Below, piece after piece: positions 35,161-43,379 of a DNA stretch of 64,000 bases. The notes under the pieces are model-generated. The model ran no database searches, was not told the DNA's origin, and worked only from the letters and a program-made list of their open reading frames with translations. The stretch spans positions 62,001-126,000 of the forward strand of contig JACPBY010000005.1 of NCBI GenBank assembly GCA_016180065.1. The letters run 5' to 3'. The stretch's first letter is position 1. Each line of letters begins with the position of its first letter. Origin of the DNA: Candidatus Woesearchaeota archaeon (GTDB lineage: Archaea > Nanobdellota > Nanobdellia > Woesearchaeales > UBA10216). Position numbers and translations under genes: made by a program.

Positions 35161-35874
35161 ATGCGAATGAAAAAAACATCTGTGTCAATAATCGTGGCAG
35201 CCTATAATGAGGAAAAAAATCTTGGTGAAGCAGTCACAACGATAGATGACACGCTAAAAAGCGCAGTTACAGACTATGAGCTTATCATAATCGATGACTG
35301 CAGCAAAGACAGGACAGGCGCCATAGCTGAGGAATTCGCCCAAAAAAACCCGCGAATAAGGGCTGCCCACTTCAAAAAAAACAGGGGGCTTGGAGCAGTT
35401 TATGAAGAAGGCTTAAGGCTTGCAACAAAGGAATACGTGATGCTGCTGCCTGGCGACAATGGCATACACCAGACTTCAATCGCGCAGATGCTTGAAAAGG
35501 CAGGAGATGCTGATATCGTAATGTCCTACACCCAGAACCAGAAGGACCGGCCCATCATGAGAAGGCTGGTTTCCAGACTTTTCACAACCGCGCTAAATGC
35601 CCTTTTCGGGCTGAACCTCAGGTATTATAACGGCATGGTACTCTACAAGCTCAGCCTCGCCAGGCAGGCCAAAATTACAACAAGCAGCTTCGCATTCCAG
35701 GCAGAGATACTGGTCCATCTCCTTAGAAAAAACAGCTCATACATCGAAGTGCCCATGATAGCGCTTCAGGAAAACGAGGGGCCAACAACAAACATCTTCA
35801 GAATAAAAAACATGATTGGGGTATGCGCAACAATGGCAAAGCTGTTTTTCAGGACACATTTCAGCCAGAGGTGA
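35161..35874 (+). CDS. Family 2 glycosyltransferase
   Basis: A 237-aa GT2 protein: VSIIVAAYNEEKNLGEA, IIIDDCSKDRTG, and an LLPGDNGIHQ segment in place of the usual DxD-type motif, followed by YYNGMVLYKLS. The absence of a clear second Asp in the metal motif is odd for this family and may reduce or alter activity. No membrane helices. It is followed by a ribosome site and the radical-SAM gene five bases after its stop, so the two are co-transcribed. Confidence 0.8.
   Translation: MRMKKTSVSIIVAAYNEEKNLGEAVTTIDDTLKSAVTDYELIIIDDCSKDRTGAIAEEFAQKNPRIRAAHFKKNRGLGAVYEEGLRLATKEYVMLLPGDNGIHQTSIAQMLEKAGDADIVMSYTQNQKDRPIMRRLVSRLFTTALNALFGLNLRYYNGMVLYKLSLARQAKITTSSFAFQAEILVHLLRKNSSYIEVPMIALQENEGPTTNIFRIKNMIGVCATMAKLFFRTHFSQR
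35867..35874 (+). promoter_or_regulatory. Shine-Dalgarno site for the radical-SAM gene
   Basis: AGAGGTGA overlaps the stop codon of the GT2 gene and lies 5 nt before ATG 35880. It fixes the radical-SAM start. Confidence 0.55.
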
Positions 35875-35879
35875 ACTAA

Positions 35880-37346
35880 ATGGGGAGAATCAGAAAAGTC
35901 TTGCTAACGCAGCCGAATTACGCATGGTTTGGCGGAAGGGCGTGGAAGATTATTCCTTACGCACTGGGCATATTAAACGCCTGCCTCAAAAAGAATTACG
36001 AAACAGACCTGCTTGACCCGGTGTACGACAACCTCAGCGAGGAAGAAGTCATACAGCGGCTTGCGAGCTTCAAGCCTGACGCGGTTTGCATCGGCACCAT
36101 CTCCACAGAATCTGTCAGGCAGGTCAGGCGAATGACCGAACTGATAAAAACCAGCCTCCCTGGCTGCGTTGTGATCATGGGCGGTGTGCTTCCGACCACA
36201 GTGCTGCACATAGCAATGAAGGACCTGAATGTTGATTACTGGCTAATAGGGGAAGGCGAGTTCAGGTTCCCAAAGCTGCTGGACGAGCTTAACAAGGACA
36301 AGCCAGACCTGCCATCCCTGGACGGCCTGGCGTACTATGAAAACGGAGTGCCCCACATAGCACAGCCAAACGGCTTCATAACCGACATGGACAGCATACC
36401 TTTCCCTGACTACGGAAACCTTGACTTCATCGGCTACGGCAGCAAGCCACTCAAATACGCCCTGCAACTCGTCCCAAGGAAGCTGCCGTATGCAATTTCC
36501 AGCACGTCAAGGGGATGCGTTTTCAACTGCACCTTCTGCGCCTCTTCAGGCATGAGCGGCAAGAAAGTGCGGATGAGGAGCGCGGAGAACGTGCTAAGGG
36601 AGATTGACGAACTATACGAAAAAGGCATCAGGGAAATAATTTTCCTGGACGACCTCTTCCTCTTCAGCCGCGACCGCGCAGTCGGGATTATGAAAGGCCT
36701 GGCACAACGCAAATACGACCTGAACTGGAAATGCTGCAACCTGGCTGTGTGGCAACTTGACGAGGAACTGCTTGACATGATGTGGAAAACCGGGTGCTAC
36801 CAAATCACCATCTCTGCAGAGTCAGGCAACCAGGAAGTGCTGAACAAGATTATCAAAAAGCCCGTAATCCTCAAAAACGTGCCGCCAATAGTGGATTACG
36901 CAAAGAAGCTTGGCTTTGAGATTATTGCGAACTTCGTAATAGGCTTTCCCCACGAAACGTGGCAGCAGATTCTGGACTCCGTAGCTTTTGGGGGAAAGCT
37001 CAATGCCGACCTGGTGAACTTCCATATTGCAACACCGCTGCCGCACACCGAGCTGACAGAGATAGCCATGCGGGAAGGGCTCATACCCAAAGATTTTATT
37101 GAAAACCTTGACAAGCTGGGGTACACCAAAGGCGCAATCTCGACCGATGAATTCACCTCCCAGGAGCTGCAAATACTCCGCGCCTTCGAGTGGGACAGGA
37201 TAAACTTCACCGACCCTGAACGAAGAAAGGCCGTTGCCAGAATGCAGGGAATAACACTGGAAGAGCTGGATGAATGGCGCAGGCAGACCCGCAGGCAGCT
37301 GGGAGCAGTAAACAAGCTGAATGACGAAACAAATGAAAATGCTTAA
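35880..37346 (+). CDS. B12-binding radical SAM enzyme
   Basis: A 488-aa class-B radical SAM architecture. An N-terminal cobalamin-binding-type domain covers about residues 1-150 (VCIGTISTESVRQ, VIMGGVLPTT). The radical SAM core with the cluster motif CVFNCTFCAS starts near residue 213, then the core strands IIFLDDLFLF and ISAESGN. A C-terminal ~100-residue extension follows. Members methylate unactivated carbon or phosphorus or rearrange carbon skeletons. In a glycan cluster it might C-methylate a sugar or modify the lipid carrier. Substrate unknown. The 3' end overlaps the next gene by 26 bp. Confidence 0.82.
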   Translation: MGRIRKVLLTQPNYAWFGGRAWKIIPYALGILNACLKKNYETDLLDPVYDNLSEEEVIQRLASFKPDAVCIGTISTESVRQVRRMTELIKTSLPGCVVIMGGVLPTTVLHIAMKDLNVDYWLIGEGEFRFPKLLDELNKDKPDLPSLDGLAYYENGVPHIAQPNGFITDMDSIPFPDYGNLDFIGYGSKPLKYALQLVPRKLPYAISSTSRGCVFNCTFCASSGMSGKKVRMRSAENVLREIDELYEKGIREIIFLDDLFLFSRDRAVGIMKGLAQRKYDLNWKCCNLAVWQLDEELLDMMWKTGCYQITISAESGNQEVLNKIIKKPVILKNVPPIVDYAKKLGFEIIANFVIGFPHETWQQILDSVAFGGKLNADLVNFHIATPLPHTELTEIAMREGLIPKDFIENLDKLGYTKGAISTDEFTSQELQILRAFEWDRINFTDPERRKAVARMQGITLEELDEWRRQTRRQLGAVNKLNDETNENA

Positions 37347-38361
37347 GACAAACGAAAATAGGTTTGACTCAAAAAAAGTAATCAGCATAGCTGAAGCGGC
37401 AAATAAAATTTCAGAACTAAAAAAACATGGCAAGACGGCAGGGCTGTGCAGCGGGGGATTTGACCTGCTTTTTGTTTCAGTAACATCTGACAGGCATGTG
37501 GCTGCAAGGAAAGGCAGCGGCAGGCCGGTGTTTTCAGAAAGGCTGCGCGCATATTCTGTAGCAAGCATTGAATACGTTGACTATGCCATCATAAGCGACT
37601 TTGAAAGGACAACAGACATTATTGAAAAGCTCAAGCCAACGTATTACATAAAAGGGCCTGACTTCACCAGGAAGGAAACGCCAGGCATCACCGCAGAGAG
37701 AAACGCGATAGCAGCCGCGGGAGGCGAAATAAGGTACACGAACGACGAGAAGCTGTCCACAACTGAAATAATCAGGCACATACAGGAGAAAGCAAAACGC
37801 AAAAAGCTGCTGCTGGGAATTGACAGGGACGGCACACTCATAGAAAACGTGCCATTCCTCGGCAAGGACAGGCAGTGGGAAAAGCAAGTAAAGCTGAAAA
37901 AAGACGTTGCACACCTGATAATCCATGCGCAAACCAAGTACGACACAACCAAGGTCGTGATGACACACCAGCAGGGAGTTGCCCGGGGCTATTTCAGCAC
38001 AGAAACCGTGGAAAGGATAAACCAGCACCTAAGCGGGCTGCTGAAAAAAGAAGGCGTTTCCATAGACAACTGGCAATACTGCCCTGATGTTGATGAAAAA
38101 TACGCAGCCTCAAAGAAGGAAGTGCAGTTCAGGGAAGGCTTTGTGAAAAAGAAGACAAAAAGGAAACCAAGCCCAGACATGCTCCTTGACGCACTCAACG
38201 AGCTCAAGATGAAGCTCAGCGACTTTGACAAAACAGCCGTAATAGGCGACTGCGAGGACGACGCACAGCTGGCGAAGAACATCAACGCAGCCTACATCGA
38301 CATCACAGGCAAAAGCTACAGCGAGCTAAAGGGCGAGTTTGACAGGATTATCGAGTCTTAA
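37321..38361 (+). CDS. Heptose nucleotidyltransferase (RfaE2-like, HxGH segment missing) fused to GmhB-like phosphatase
   Basis: A 346-aa fusion. Residues ~15-155 are an RfaE2/HldE-type nucleotidyltransferase: GGFDLL at 45-50, VSVTSD, RPVFSERLRAYSVA, VDYAIIS, YYIKGPDF and LSTTEIIRHIQ. Residue 50 runs straight into FVSVTSD, so the ~20 residues that normally hold the HxGH nucleotide-binding motif and first helix are absent in frame. Residues ~160-346 are a HAD phosphatase of the GmhB type (DRDGTLIE, THQQGVARGYFS, RKPSPDMLLDA, GDCEDDAQ), without the Cys/His zinc loop of classical GmhB. The phosphatase may be active; the transferase very likely is not unless the base sequence is wrong here. Confidence 0.83.
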   Translation: MTKQMKMLKTNENRFDSKKVISIAEAANKISELKKHGKTAGLCSGGFDLLFVSVTSDRHVAARKGSGRPVFSERLRAYSVASIEYVDYAIISDFERTTDIIEKLKPTYYIKGPDFTRKETPGITAERNAIAAAGGEIRYTNDEKLSTTEIIRHIQEKAKRKKLLLGIDRDGTLIENVPFLGKDRQWEKQVKLKKDVAHLIIHAQTKYDTTKVVMTHQQGVARGYFSTETVERINQHLSGLLKKEGVSIDNWQYCPDVDEKYAASKKEVQFREGFVKKKTKRKPSPDMLLDALNELKMKLSDFDKTAVIGDCEDDAQLAKNINAAYIDITGKSYSELKGEFDRIIES

Positions 38362-39430
38362 CCTTCCCGCCATAAATCTGCCCTACAAAGTCAAGCAGCT
38401 TATCCTTTGTCACATATTCCTTGTTGCCCATGTAAGAAACAGCAATCCCCCCAACGCAGTTGGCAATAAAAGGGATTATGCCATCAAAGCCGCAAAAAGC
38501 AAACAATGAGGTTACCGAAAAAACAGCATCACCAGCGCCGACAGTATCCTGGGGCCTTGTCACAAAGGCAGGGAAAAACGCCTGCCTGCCTGCGCAAAAG
38601 TAACCTGCACCGTCCTTGCCCATTGTCACCAGAAACTTCCTGAAATGCGTCCTGCCGTAAAGCTTTTCGGCAAGCGCAGGAACCCTGCTAAACTTGTCTG
38701 ACACGGCATACTGAAGCTCCTGTATGTCCATTGTGACAAAAGCCGGAGAGCTGTATTTCGTCACAAAGTTAAAGCCAAGATTTGCGCTGTTTGACTGGAC
38801 ATTTATTGAGAGGTGCCTTGATTTTTCCTCCAGCAGCCTTATGATTCTTTCAGTAATTATGCTGTGGCCAAAATCGCCAACCACAACCAGGTCATACTTC
38901 GGCAACTCCTGCTCCAAAAAAGCAAGGATGCTGTCCTCAAGCTCCTTTGAAAGAGGCAGGTCATTCAAATACTCGACCTTGAACAATTTTTCATTCCTGA
39001 GCGAGTTCAGGTACCTCCTCTTAACCGTCGTGGGCGCATCCTTCTTGACAAAAAACCTCGTGGTGATGTTCTTGTTGAGCGCGTCGGCGATAAAACTCCT
39101 CCTGTCATCCAAGTCCCCAACCATTGTCACCAGAACAAGCTCATTAACAAAGTTGCTCAAATGATTGGCTATGGCGAGGGCGCCACCTGCATAAGCCTCA
39201 TGGCTCACATAGTCAACAGAAAGTATCGGGTCCTTTGTGGCGCGGCCCTTTGGAACAGTGAAATAGTACTCGTCAATAATGGCATCCCCTATAACCATGG
39301 TTTTGATATTCCTGAAAGAATCAAGCATCTGCCTGATTTTTTCAGGAGGGTACTGCAGCTTCATTTCCTCAACGGCTTTCGCACTGTCTTTCACACTATC
39401 CATTCTCGTTTTGGGCAAGTTTCCCTTCAT
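38348..39430 (-). CDS. PfkB-family D-glycero-D-manno-heptose-7-phosphate kinase (RfaE1-like)
   Basis: About 360 aa from Met 39430; a longer frame to 39469 would overlap the upstream gene. RfaE1/HldA-like features are VIGDAIIDEYYF, PILSVDYVSHEAYAGGALAIANHL, and a ribokinase anion hole DTVGAGDAVFS. It would phosphorylate heptose 7-phosphate at C1 with ATP, making the substrate for the GmhB domain on the opposite strand (37321). The two genes overlap tail-to-tail by 14 bp. Other PfkB sugar kinases are possible, but the N-terminal pattern and neighbours favour heptose. Confidence 0.82.
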   Translation of the reverse strand: MKGNLPKTRMDSVKDSAKAVEEMKLQYPPEKIRQMLDSFRNIKTMVIGDAIIDEYYFTVPKGRATKDPILSVDYVSHEAYAGGALAIANHLSNFVNELVLVTMVGDLDDRRSFIADALNKNITTRFFVKKDAPTTVKRRYLNSLRNEKLFKVEYLNDLPLSKELEDSILAFLEQELPKYDLVVVGDFGHSIITERIIRLLEEKSRHLSINVQSNSANLGFNFVTKYSSPAFVTMDIQELQYAVSDKFSRVPALAEKLYGRTHFRKFLVTMGKDGAGYFCAGRQAFFPAFVTRPQDTVGAGDAVFSVTSLFAFCGFDGIIPFIANCVGGIAVSYMGNKEYVTKDKLLDFVGQIYGGKVKTR

Positions 39431-39438
39431 TTTTAAAG

Positions 39439-40320
39439 TTATTTCTTCGCAGCCGCCTTGTTCATACACAAAGCCAGGCCTGCCTTCAAATCCATAAACG
39501 CAAACCCCGGGAAAAGCCTGCGAAACATGGAAATGTCAAACTCCATGCAACGCTGCCTTTTTCCAGCGCCTGCAGGGGGAGGAAGAAACTCGACAGCAAA
39601 CCCCCGGCCTGCCAAAGACAGGACAAGGTTTGCTATTTCTGCAATGCTCCGGCTTTTCCCCGTAGCAACGTTCACAACACCGCTTGTCTTGTGCCTAATG
39701 GCATCTTCCACCAATTTGCAGGCATCATCAACGAACACAAAATCCCTCGTGTCCCTTCCATCGCCAAAAACCTTTATTTTTCCCGTCCTGGCAAGCGAGG
39801 AAAGCAGCGCTCCGACAGTGCTTTTCCCCCCATCGCCGGGCCCGTAAACTCCCGAAAGCCTCAGGGAAAGGAATGCTGCCTGAGAGCCTGACAACGCTCT
39901 CTTAAGGATGAATTCGCCAGCGAGCTTGGAAAGCGCATAATAGTCGTCTGGATTAGGCTGGAGGCTCTCGCTTATGACCATCCCTTCAGGAATCAGGCCG
40001 TAAACGTCAACCGTGCTGAAGTAAATAAGCTGGGAAACAGGATGGGCTTCAAGAAAACCAGCCAGGTTGCAGGCCATCCTGACGTTCTTAACCAAAGAGG
40101 CATGCGAATTCTCCTTCAGGCGGGTAATGCATGACAGCACCACCATCACGTCATCAGGGGCAACAGATGACAGCGCCTTGCGGACCGAATCAGGCGAAAG
40201 CAGGTCGCAATCTGCCGATGAACAGCCAACTGCCCTGTATAGTGAGCCTGATGAAAACCGCTTCAGCAGCCAACTGCCAATAAATCCAGATGAGCCAAGA
40301 ATAAAAACTTTTTTTCCCAT
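39439..40320 (-). CDS. NAD-dependent epimerase/dehydratase (SDR)
   Basis: About 293 aa from Met 40320, preceded by a GGTGGGTG ribosome-site-like stretch; an in-frame Met at 40335 is less likely. Extended SDR with GSSGFIGSWLL, Ser in YFSTVDVYG, YxxxK as YYALSK and RDFVFVDDACKLV. Substrate unknown; probably an NDP-sugar reductase or epimerase. It is preceded by the cloverleaf-like element at 40342-40436 and followed eight bases later by the heptose kinase. Confidence 0.82.
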   Translation of the reverse strand: MGKKVFILGSSGFIGSWLLKRFSSGSLYRAVGCSSADCDLLSPDSVRKALSSVAPDDVMVVLSCITRLKENSHASLVKNVRMACNLAGFLEAHPVSQLIYFSTVDVYGLIPEGMVISESLQPNPDDYYALSKLAGEFILKRALSGSQAAFLSLRLSGVYGPGDGGKSTVGALLSSLARTGKIKVFGDGRDTRDFVFVDDACKLVEDAIRHKTSGVVNVATGKSRSIAEIANLVLSLAGRGFAVEFLPPPAGAGKRQRCMEFDISMFRRLFPGFAFMDLKAGLALCMNKAAAKK

Positions 40321-40341
40321 ACACCCACCACACATAGTTCA

Positions 40342-40436
40342 GCTGGCTTCGCCGTTGCGATGCAACGGTTCACTTGCCTCCCCTTCGGTAAGCGAGGGGA
40401 GAGCAAGTGAAGTCGGGCAAACCGACCGAAGCCGGC
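40342..40436. other. 95-bp perfect four-way-junction (cloverleaf-like) inverted-repeat element
   Basis: A closing stem of 10 bp (GCTGGCTTCG 40342-40351 with CGAAGCCGGC 40427-40436, one G-T pair) encloses three hairpins with no unpaired bases between them. They are CCGTTGC/GCAACGG at 40352-40368; a long arm TTCACTTGC/GCAAGTGAA at 40369-40411 with an inner CTCCCCT/AGGGGAG; and GTCGG/CCGAC at 40412-40426. It sits between two minus-strand genes in an otherwise compact operon. It is not a tRNA: no anticodon arm of the right size and no T-loop. A structured RNA, a mobile palindromic repeat (REP/MITE-like) or a recombination site are the options. Confidence 0.6.
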
Positions 40437-40459
40437 AAAACAACAAATTTTCAGCACGC

Positions 40460-41560
40460 TTACTGCTTCACCAGACTCGGAACCGGCCTCAGCCAGCCGC
40501 AGCGGTTGCACCCCTCAACAGTGCCTTCCTCCATTATCAGCTGCTTGAATTTCATGAACTTTTCGCCAAAGATTATGTCGCGAAGAGGCGTTTCCCTGAC
40601 ATTCCCCATTGAAACAGCCACGCACGGGAACAGGCTCCCGTCAACGTTAATGTGCACGCTTGACCACGGAAACTTGCAAGGCAGGTAATTGCCCTTGATG
40701 TGCCTTGCCTCGTTCAGGTAACCTGCATCAGGAAGGGGATTCTCCGAAACCAGCGAGCCGATTATAGGATGAAGGAAAGCAGCACGCCCTGTCTCAAGGT
40801 TGTACTTTCTCACCAGCTCAAGCTGCTGCCTGATAACATCAAATTTCTTATATGTTACGGCATGGGATTCCTTCAGGATATCCTCAAACCGGAACATGAC
40901 GTCTGCATGCTGGATGGGCGAGCCCTTCAGGAACTGAAACGAGTGGTGGTCGCAGCCGAGCTCTTCCATGCAATACCTATGAATTGCGAGCAAGTCCCCT
41001 GCGTTATCATCAAGCACCACAGTCTTCGCTTCAAGAACGCAACCGGGATTCAGCTCGGCTTTTCTTTTGGCAAAATACCTTATCATCTCCACAGCCCTTG
41101 CCCATTGCTCCGGCCGGACATCCCTCAACGTGTTTCCTACGTTGTCAATGGAAATTGAAAGCACCCTGAACTTCGGGTAAGAAAGGACAAAATCCACAAG
41201 CTCCCTTGTCCACATGGTGCCGTTTGATATGATGTTGCAGTCAAAGCGCCCAGCCACATAAGAAAACACTTCCTTAAAGCCCCTGAACGCCAAAGGCTCC
41301 CCGCCAGTAAGGGTCACTCTTGCATATTCCGGAAGCTGCCCGGCAAGGCTTATCCACTGCTCGGCAGTCATGGCATCCTTCCGGGGATCCTTTTTCTGGA
41401 AGCAGAAGCGGCACCTGAGGTTGCACATGTTGGTAATGATGAACACATACCGGTCAGGCAGCAGGTTGCCAGCCACATATGCCTTATCCGTAAAGGCCTC
41501 GTGCCGGTTGTGAAACTCCTCTTTCTTAACATCCCTTCCTTTTGCAGCAGGTTCATCCAT
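40460..41560 (-). CDS. Radical SAM/SPASM enzyme
   Basis: A 366-aa radical SAM protein with the cluster motif CNLRCRFCFQ near residue 47, TLTGGEPLAFRG and ISIDNVGN in the core. A C-terminal SPASM-like region contains CKFPWSSVHINVDGSLFPCVAVSMGN and CNRCGW cysteines for an auxiliary cluster. SPASM proteins modify peptides or, in some antibiotic and glycan pathways, dehydrogenate or epimerise sugars. Placement in a sugar operon favours a sugar or lipid substrate, but no target peptide or substrate is visible. Met 41560 is 27 bp after the upstream stop. Confidence 0.8.
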   Translation of the reverse strand: MDEPAAKGRDVKKEEFHNRHEAFTDKAYVAGNLLPDRYVFIITNMCNLRCRFCFQKKDPRKDAMTAEQWISLAGQLPEYARVTLTGGEPLAFRGFKEVFSYVAGRFDCNIISNGTMWTRELVDFVLSYPKFRVLSISIDNVGNTLRDVRPEQWARAVEMIRYFAKRKAELNPGCVLEAKTVVLDDNAGDLLAIHRYCMEELGCDHHSFQFLKGSPIQHADVMFRFEDILKESHAVTYKKFDVIRQQLELVRKYNLETGRAAFLHPIIGSLVSENPLPDAGYLNEARHIKGNYLPCKFPWSSVHINVDGSLFPCVAVSMGNVRETPLRDIIFGEKFMKFKQLIMEEGTVEGCNRCGWLRPVPSLVKQ

Positions 41561-41587
41561 TTCAGCTTTCCTCGTTACAGTGCATGC

Positions 41588-43357
41588 TTAATCCTTAACA
41601 ATCCTCATAATTGGCTCTATCTCCTCCCTTGGCAACTTAGGGTCAAGGTCCTCGAGCCCCGCACCAAACTTGAGCATGGGCACAATCCTCTGGCCAAGTG
41701 CAATCTCAACATTGCAAAGAACAGGCCCTTTCATGCCAAGAACCTGCCCAAGCTTCGCGTTCAGCTCGCCGTGGTTCCTTATCGCAACAGCCTGAAGCCC
41801 GAAAGCCGGGCCTATCTTGTCAAAATCCGCAAAAGCAAGGCCTGAACCCTCGTCAACAGCCACATAGCGGGAGCCCAGCCAAGTATCAAGGGTCTGCTTC
41901 ATTATTCCATAGCAATGGTTGTTAAAAACAAATATTTTGATGTTCAGCCTGTGCTTTGCAACCACGGAAAGCTCCTCGAGGCACAACATCAGGCCGCCAT
42001 CCCCAATTATGCAGATTATGTCCCTGCCACTTACAAAAGCAGCGCCTATGCTGGCGGGAAGCGAGTAGCCCATGGGCGTGTGATTCCAGGCTGAAATAAT
42101 GCGCTGGCCGCCTTTCACTTCAAAAGCCTGCATGGTCTGGCTGACGTTGCCCCCTGTATCTGCAAAGATGATATCACCTGCCCTGGCAGCCCTTGACAGC
42201 TCCTTGATGAAAACGTAGGCATCAACCCTGTCCTTCAGGCCATAGTTTGATTGAGGACAAATCGGGTACTTCATCCGCCACTCAGCAATCTGCTGCCGCC
42301 ACTCCCCGAACCTGCCCTTTTCTCCAGAACCAGCCCTGCTGTAAAGCTTCCCGCATTCAGCAAAGAACTCCCTGAGGCCGCACTGGACCTTCAAGTCAAG
42401 CACGACATCAGTCGGGCTGAACTTGTTAAGCTCCTCTGCATCAATGTCAACCATGATTTTTTTGGCGTGAGGCGCGAAAAGATTCTGCTTCCCACCGGTA
42501 ATCATCTGCGAAAGCCTGGTGCCAAGAGCAATGACAAGGTCTGAAGCCTGGGCTGCAAAGTTGCCTCCTCTTGGGCCGCAAACCCCAAGGCCGCCCATGT
42601 TAAGCTCGTGGCCGTACTCAACTATGTCCATCGCCCCCCATGTAAGCAGGAAAGGCACGCGGAAATATTCTGCAAACTTCAAGGCTTCAGGGATTGCCCC
42701 GGAAAGCCTCACACCGGCTCCGAGAATCAGGACAGGCCTTTTTGCAGACCTTATCGCCGCAAAAACATCCCCGACAGCCGAAACACAGCTGCCAGCGTGA
42801 ACAGCCGGAGGCGTAAACCCGCGGAGCTTATCAGGGTCAACCTCCGCGCGCTGGATGTCATCCGGAATATCAATAAGAACAGGGCCCATGCGCCCTGACG
42901 TGGCGGCATAAACCGCTTCCTGAAGGACGCATTTTATATCCTCAGCCCTGCCAAGCTGCGTTGCGTACTTGGTGATTGACCTGAATATTGAAACAACATC
43001 GGTTTCCTGAAAGCCCTTCTGGCGAAGCCGTTCAGAAGGCTTTATACGGAAAGTCGCAACCTGGCCTGTAATGAAAAGAACAGGAATGGAATCAAAGTAA
43101 GCGTTGCAAACGCTTGTGACAAGGTTGGTAGCGCCAGGGCCGCTGGTAGTCAGGACAACACCAAGCTTTCCTGTCACCCTTGAGCAAGCATCAGCTGCCG
43201 CTCCTGCATTCTGCTCGTGCTCAAGGCAGAAGTATGCCATTTTCGGGTTCCTGGCAGCAGAATCAACAAGGTGAACAACCGCCCCCCCGGACACCAAAAA
43301 AACGTGCCTGCTGCCATGCTCCGCCAAAAACTCCATAACATAATCAGACAATTTCAT
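41588..43357 (-). CDS. Acetolactate-synthase-like TPP enzyme
   Basis: A 589-aa protein with the three domains of the ALS/POX family: N-terminal Pyr domain with the activating Glu in LEHEQNAGAAADACSRV, central domain (PVLILGAGVRLSG), and C-terminal PP domain with GDGGLMLCLEEL ending FNNHCYG. All thiamine contacts appear present. Housekeeping acetolactate synthase is possible, but no other branched-chain amino acid gene is nearby. In nucleotide-sugar clusters ALS-like enzymes (YerE of yersiniose synthesis) add a two-carbon unit from pyruvate to a keto-deoxy sugar, which suits this context. Confidence 0.85.
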   Translation of the reverse strand: MKLSDYVMEFLAEHGSRHVFLVSGGAVVHLVDSAARNPKMAYFCLEHEQNAGAAADACSRVTGKLGVVLTTSGPGATNLVTSVCNAYFDSIPVLFITGQVATFRIKPSERLRQKGFQETDVVSIFRSITKYATQLGRAEDIKCVLQEAVYAATSGRMGPVLIDIPDDIQRAEVDPDKLRGFTPPAVHAGSCVSAVGDVFAAIRSAKRPVLILGAGVRLSGAIPEALKFAEYFRVPFLLTWGAMDIVEYGHELNMGGLGVCGPRGGNFAAQASDLVIALGTRLSQMITGGKQNLFAPHAKKIMVDIDAEELNKFSPTDVVLDLKVQCGLREFFAECGKLYSRAGSGEKGRFGEWRQQIAEWRMKYPICPQSNYGLKDRVDAYVFIKELSRAARAGDIIFADTGGNVSQTMQAFEVKGGQRIISAWNHTPMGYSLPASIGAAFVSGRDIICIIGDGGLMLCLEELSVVAKHRLNIKIFVFNNHCYGIMKQTLDTWLGSRYVAVDEGSGLAFADFDKIGPAFGLQAVAIRNHGELNAKLGQVLGMKGPVLCNVEIALGQRIVPMLKFGAGLEDLDPKLPREEIEPIMRIVKD

Positions 43358-43379
43358 TTTTCAACCAGCGAGCTTAAGC

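Noticed and set aside
40342..40436. tRNA gene, because the element folds as a cloverleaf-like four-way junction
   Set aside because: Arm lengths are wrong (a 43-nt long arm, 3-nt loop in the first hairpin), and there is no T-loop, no anticodon arm of 5+7 and no CCA-type acceptor arrangement.
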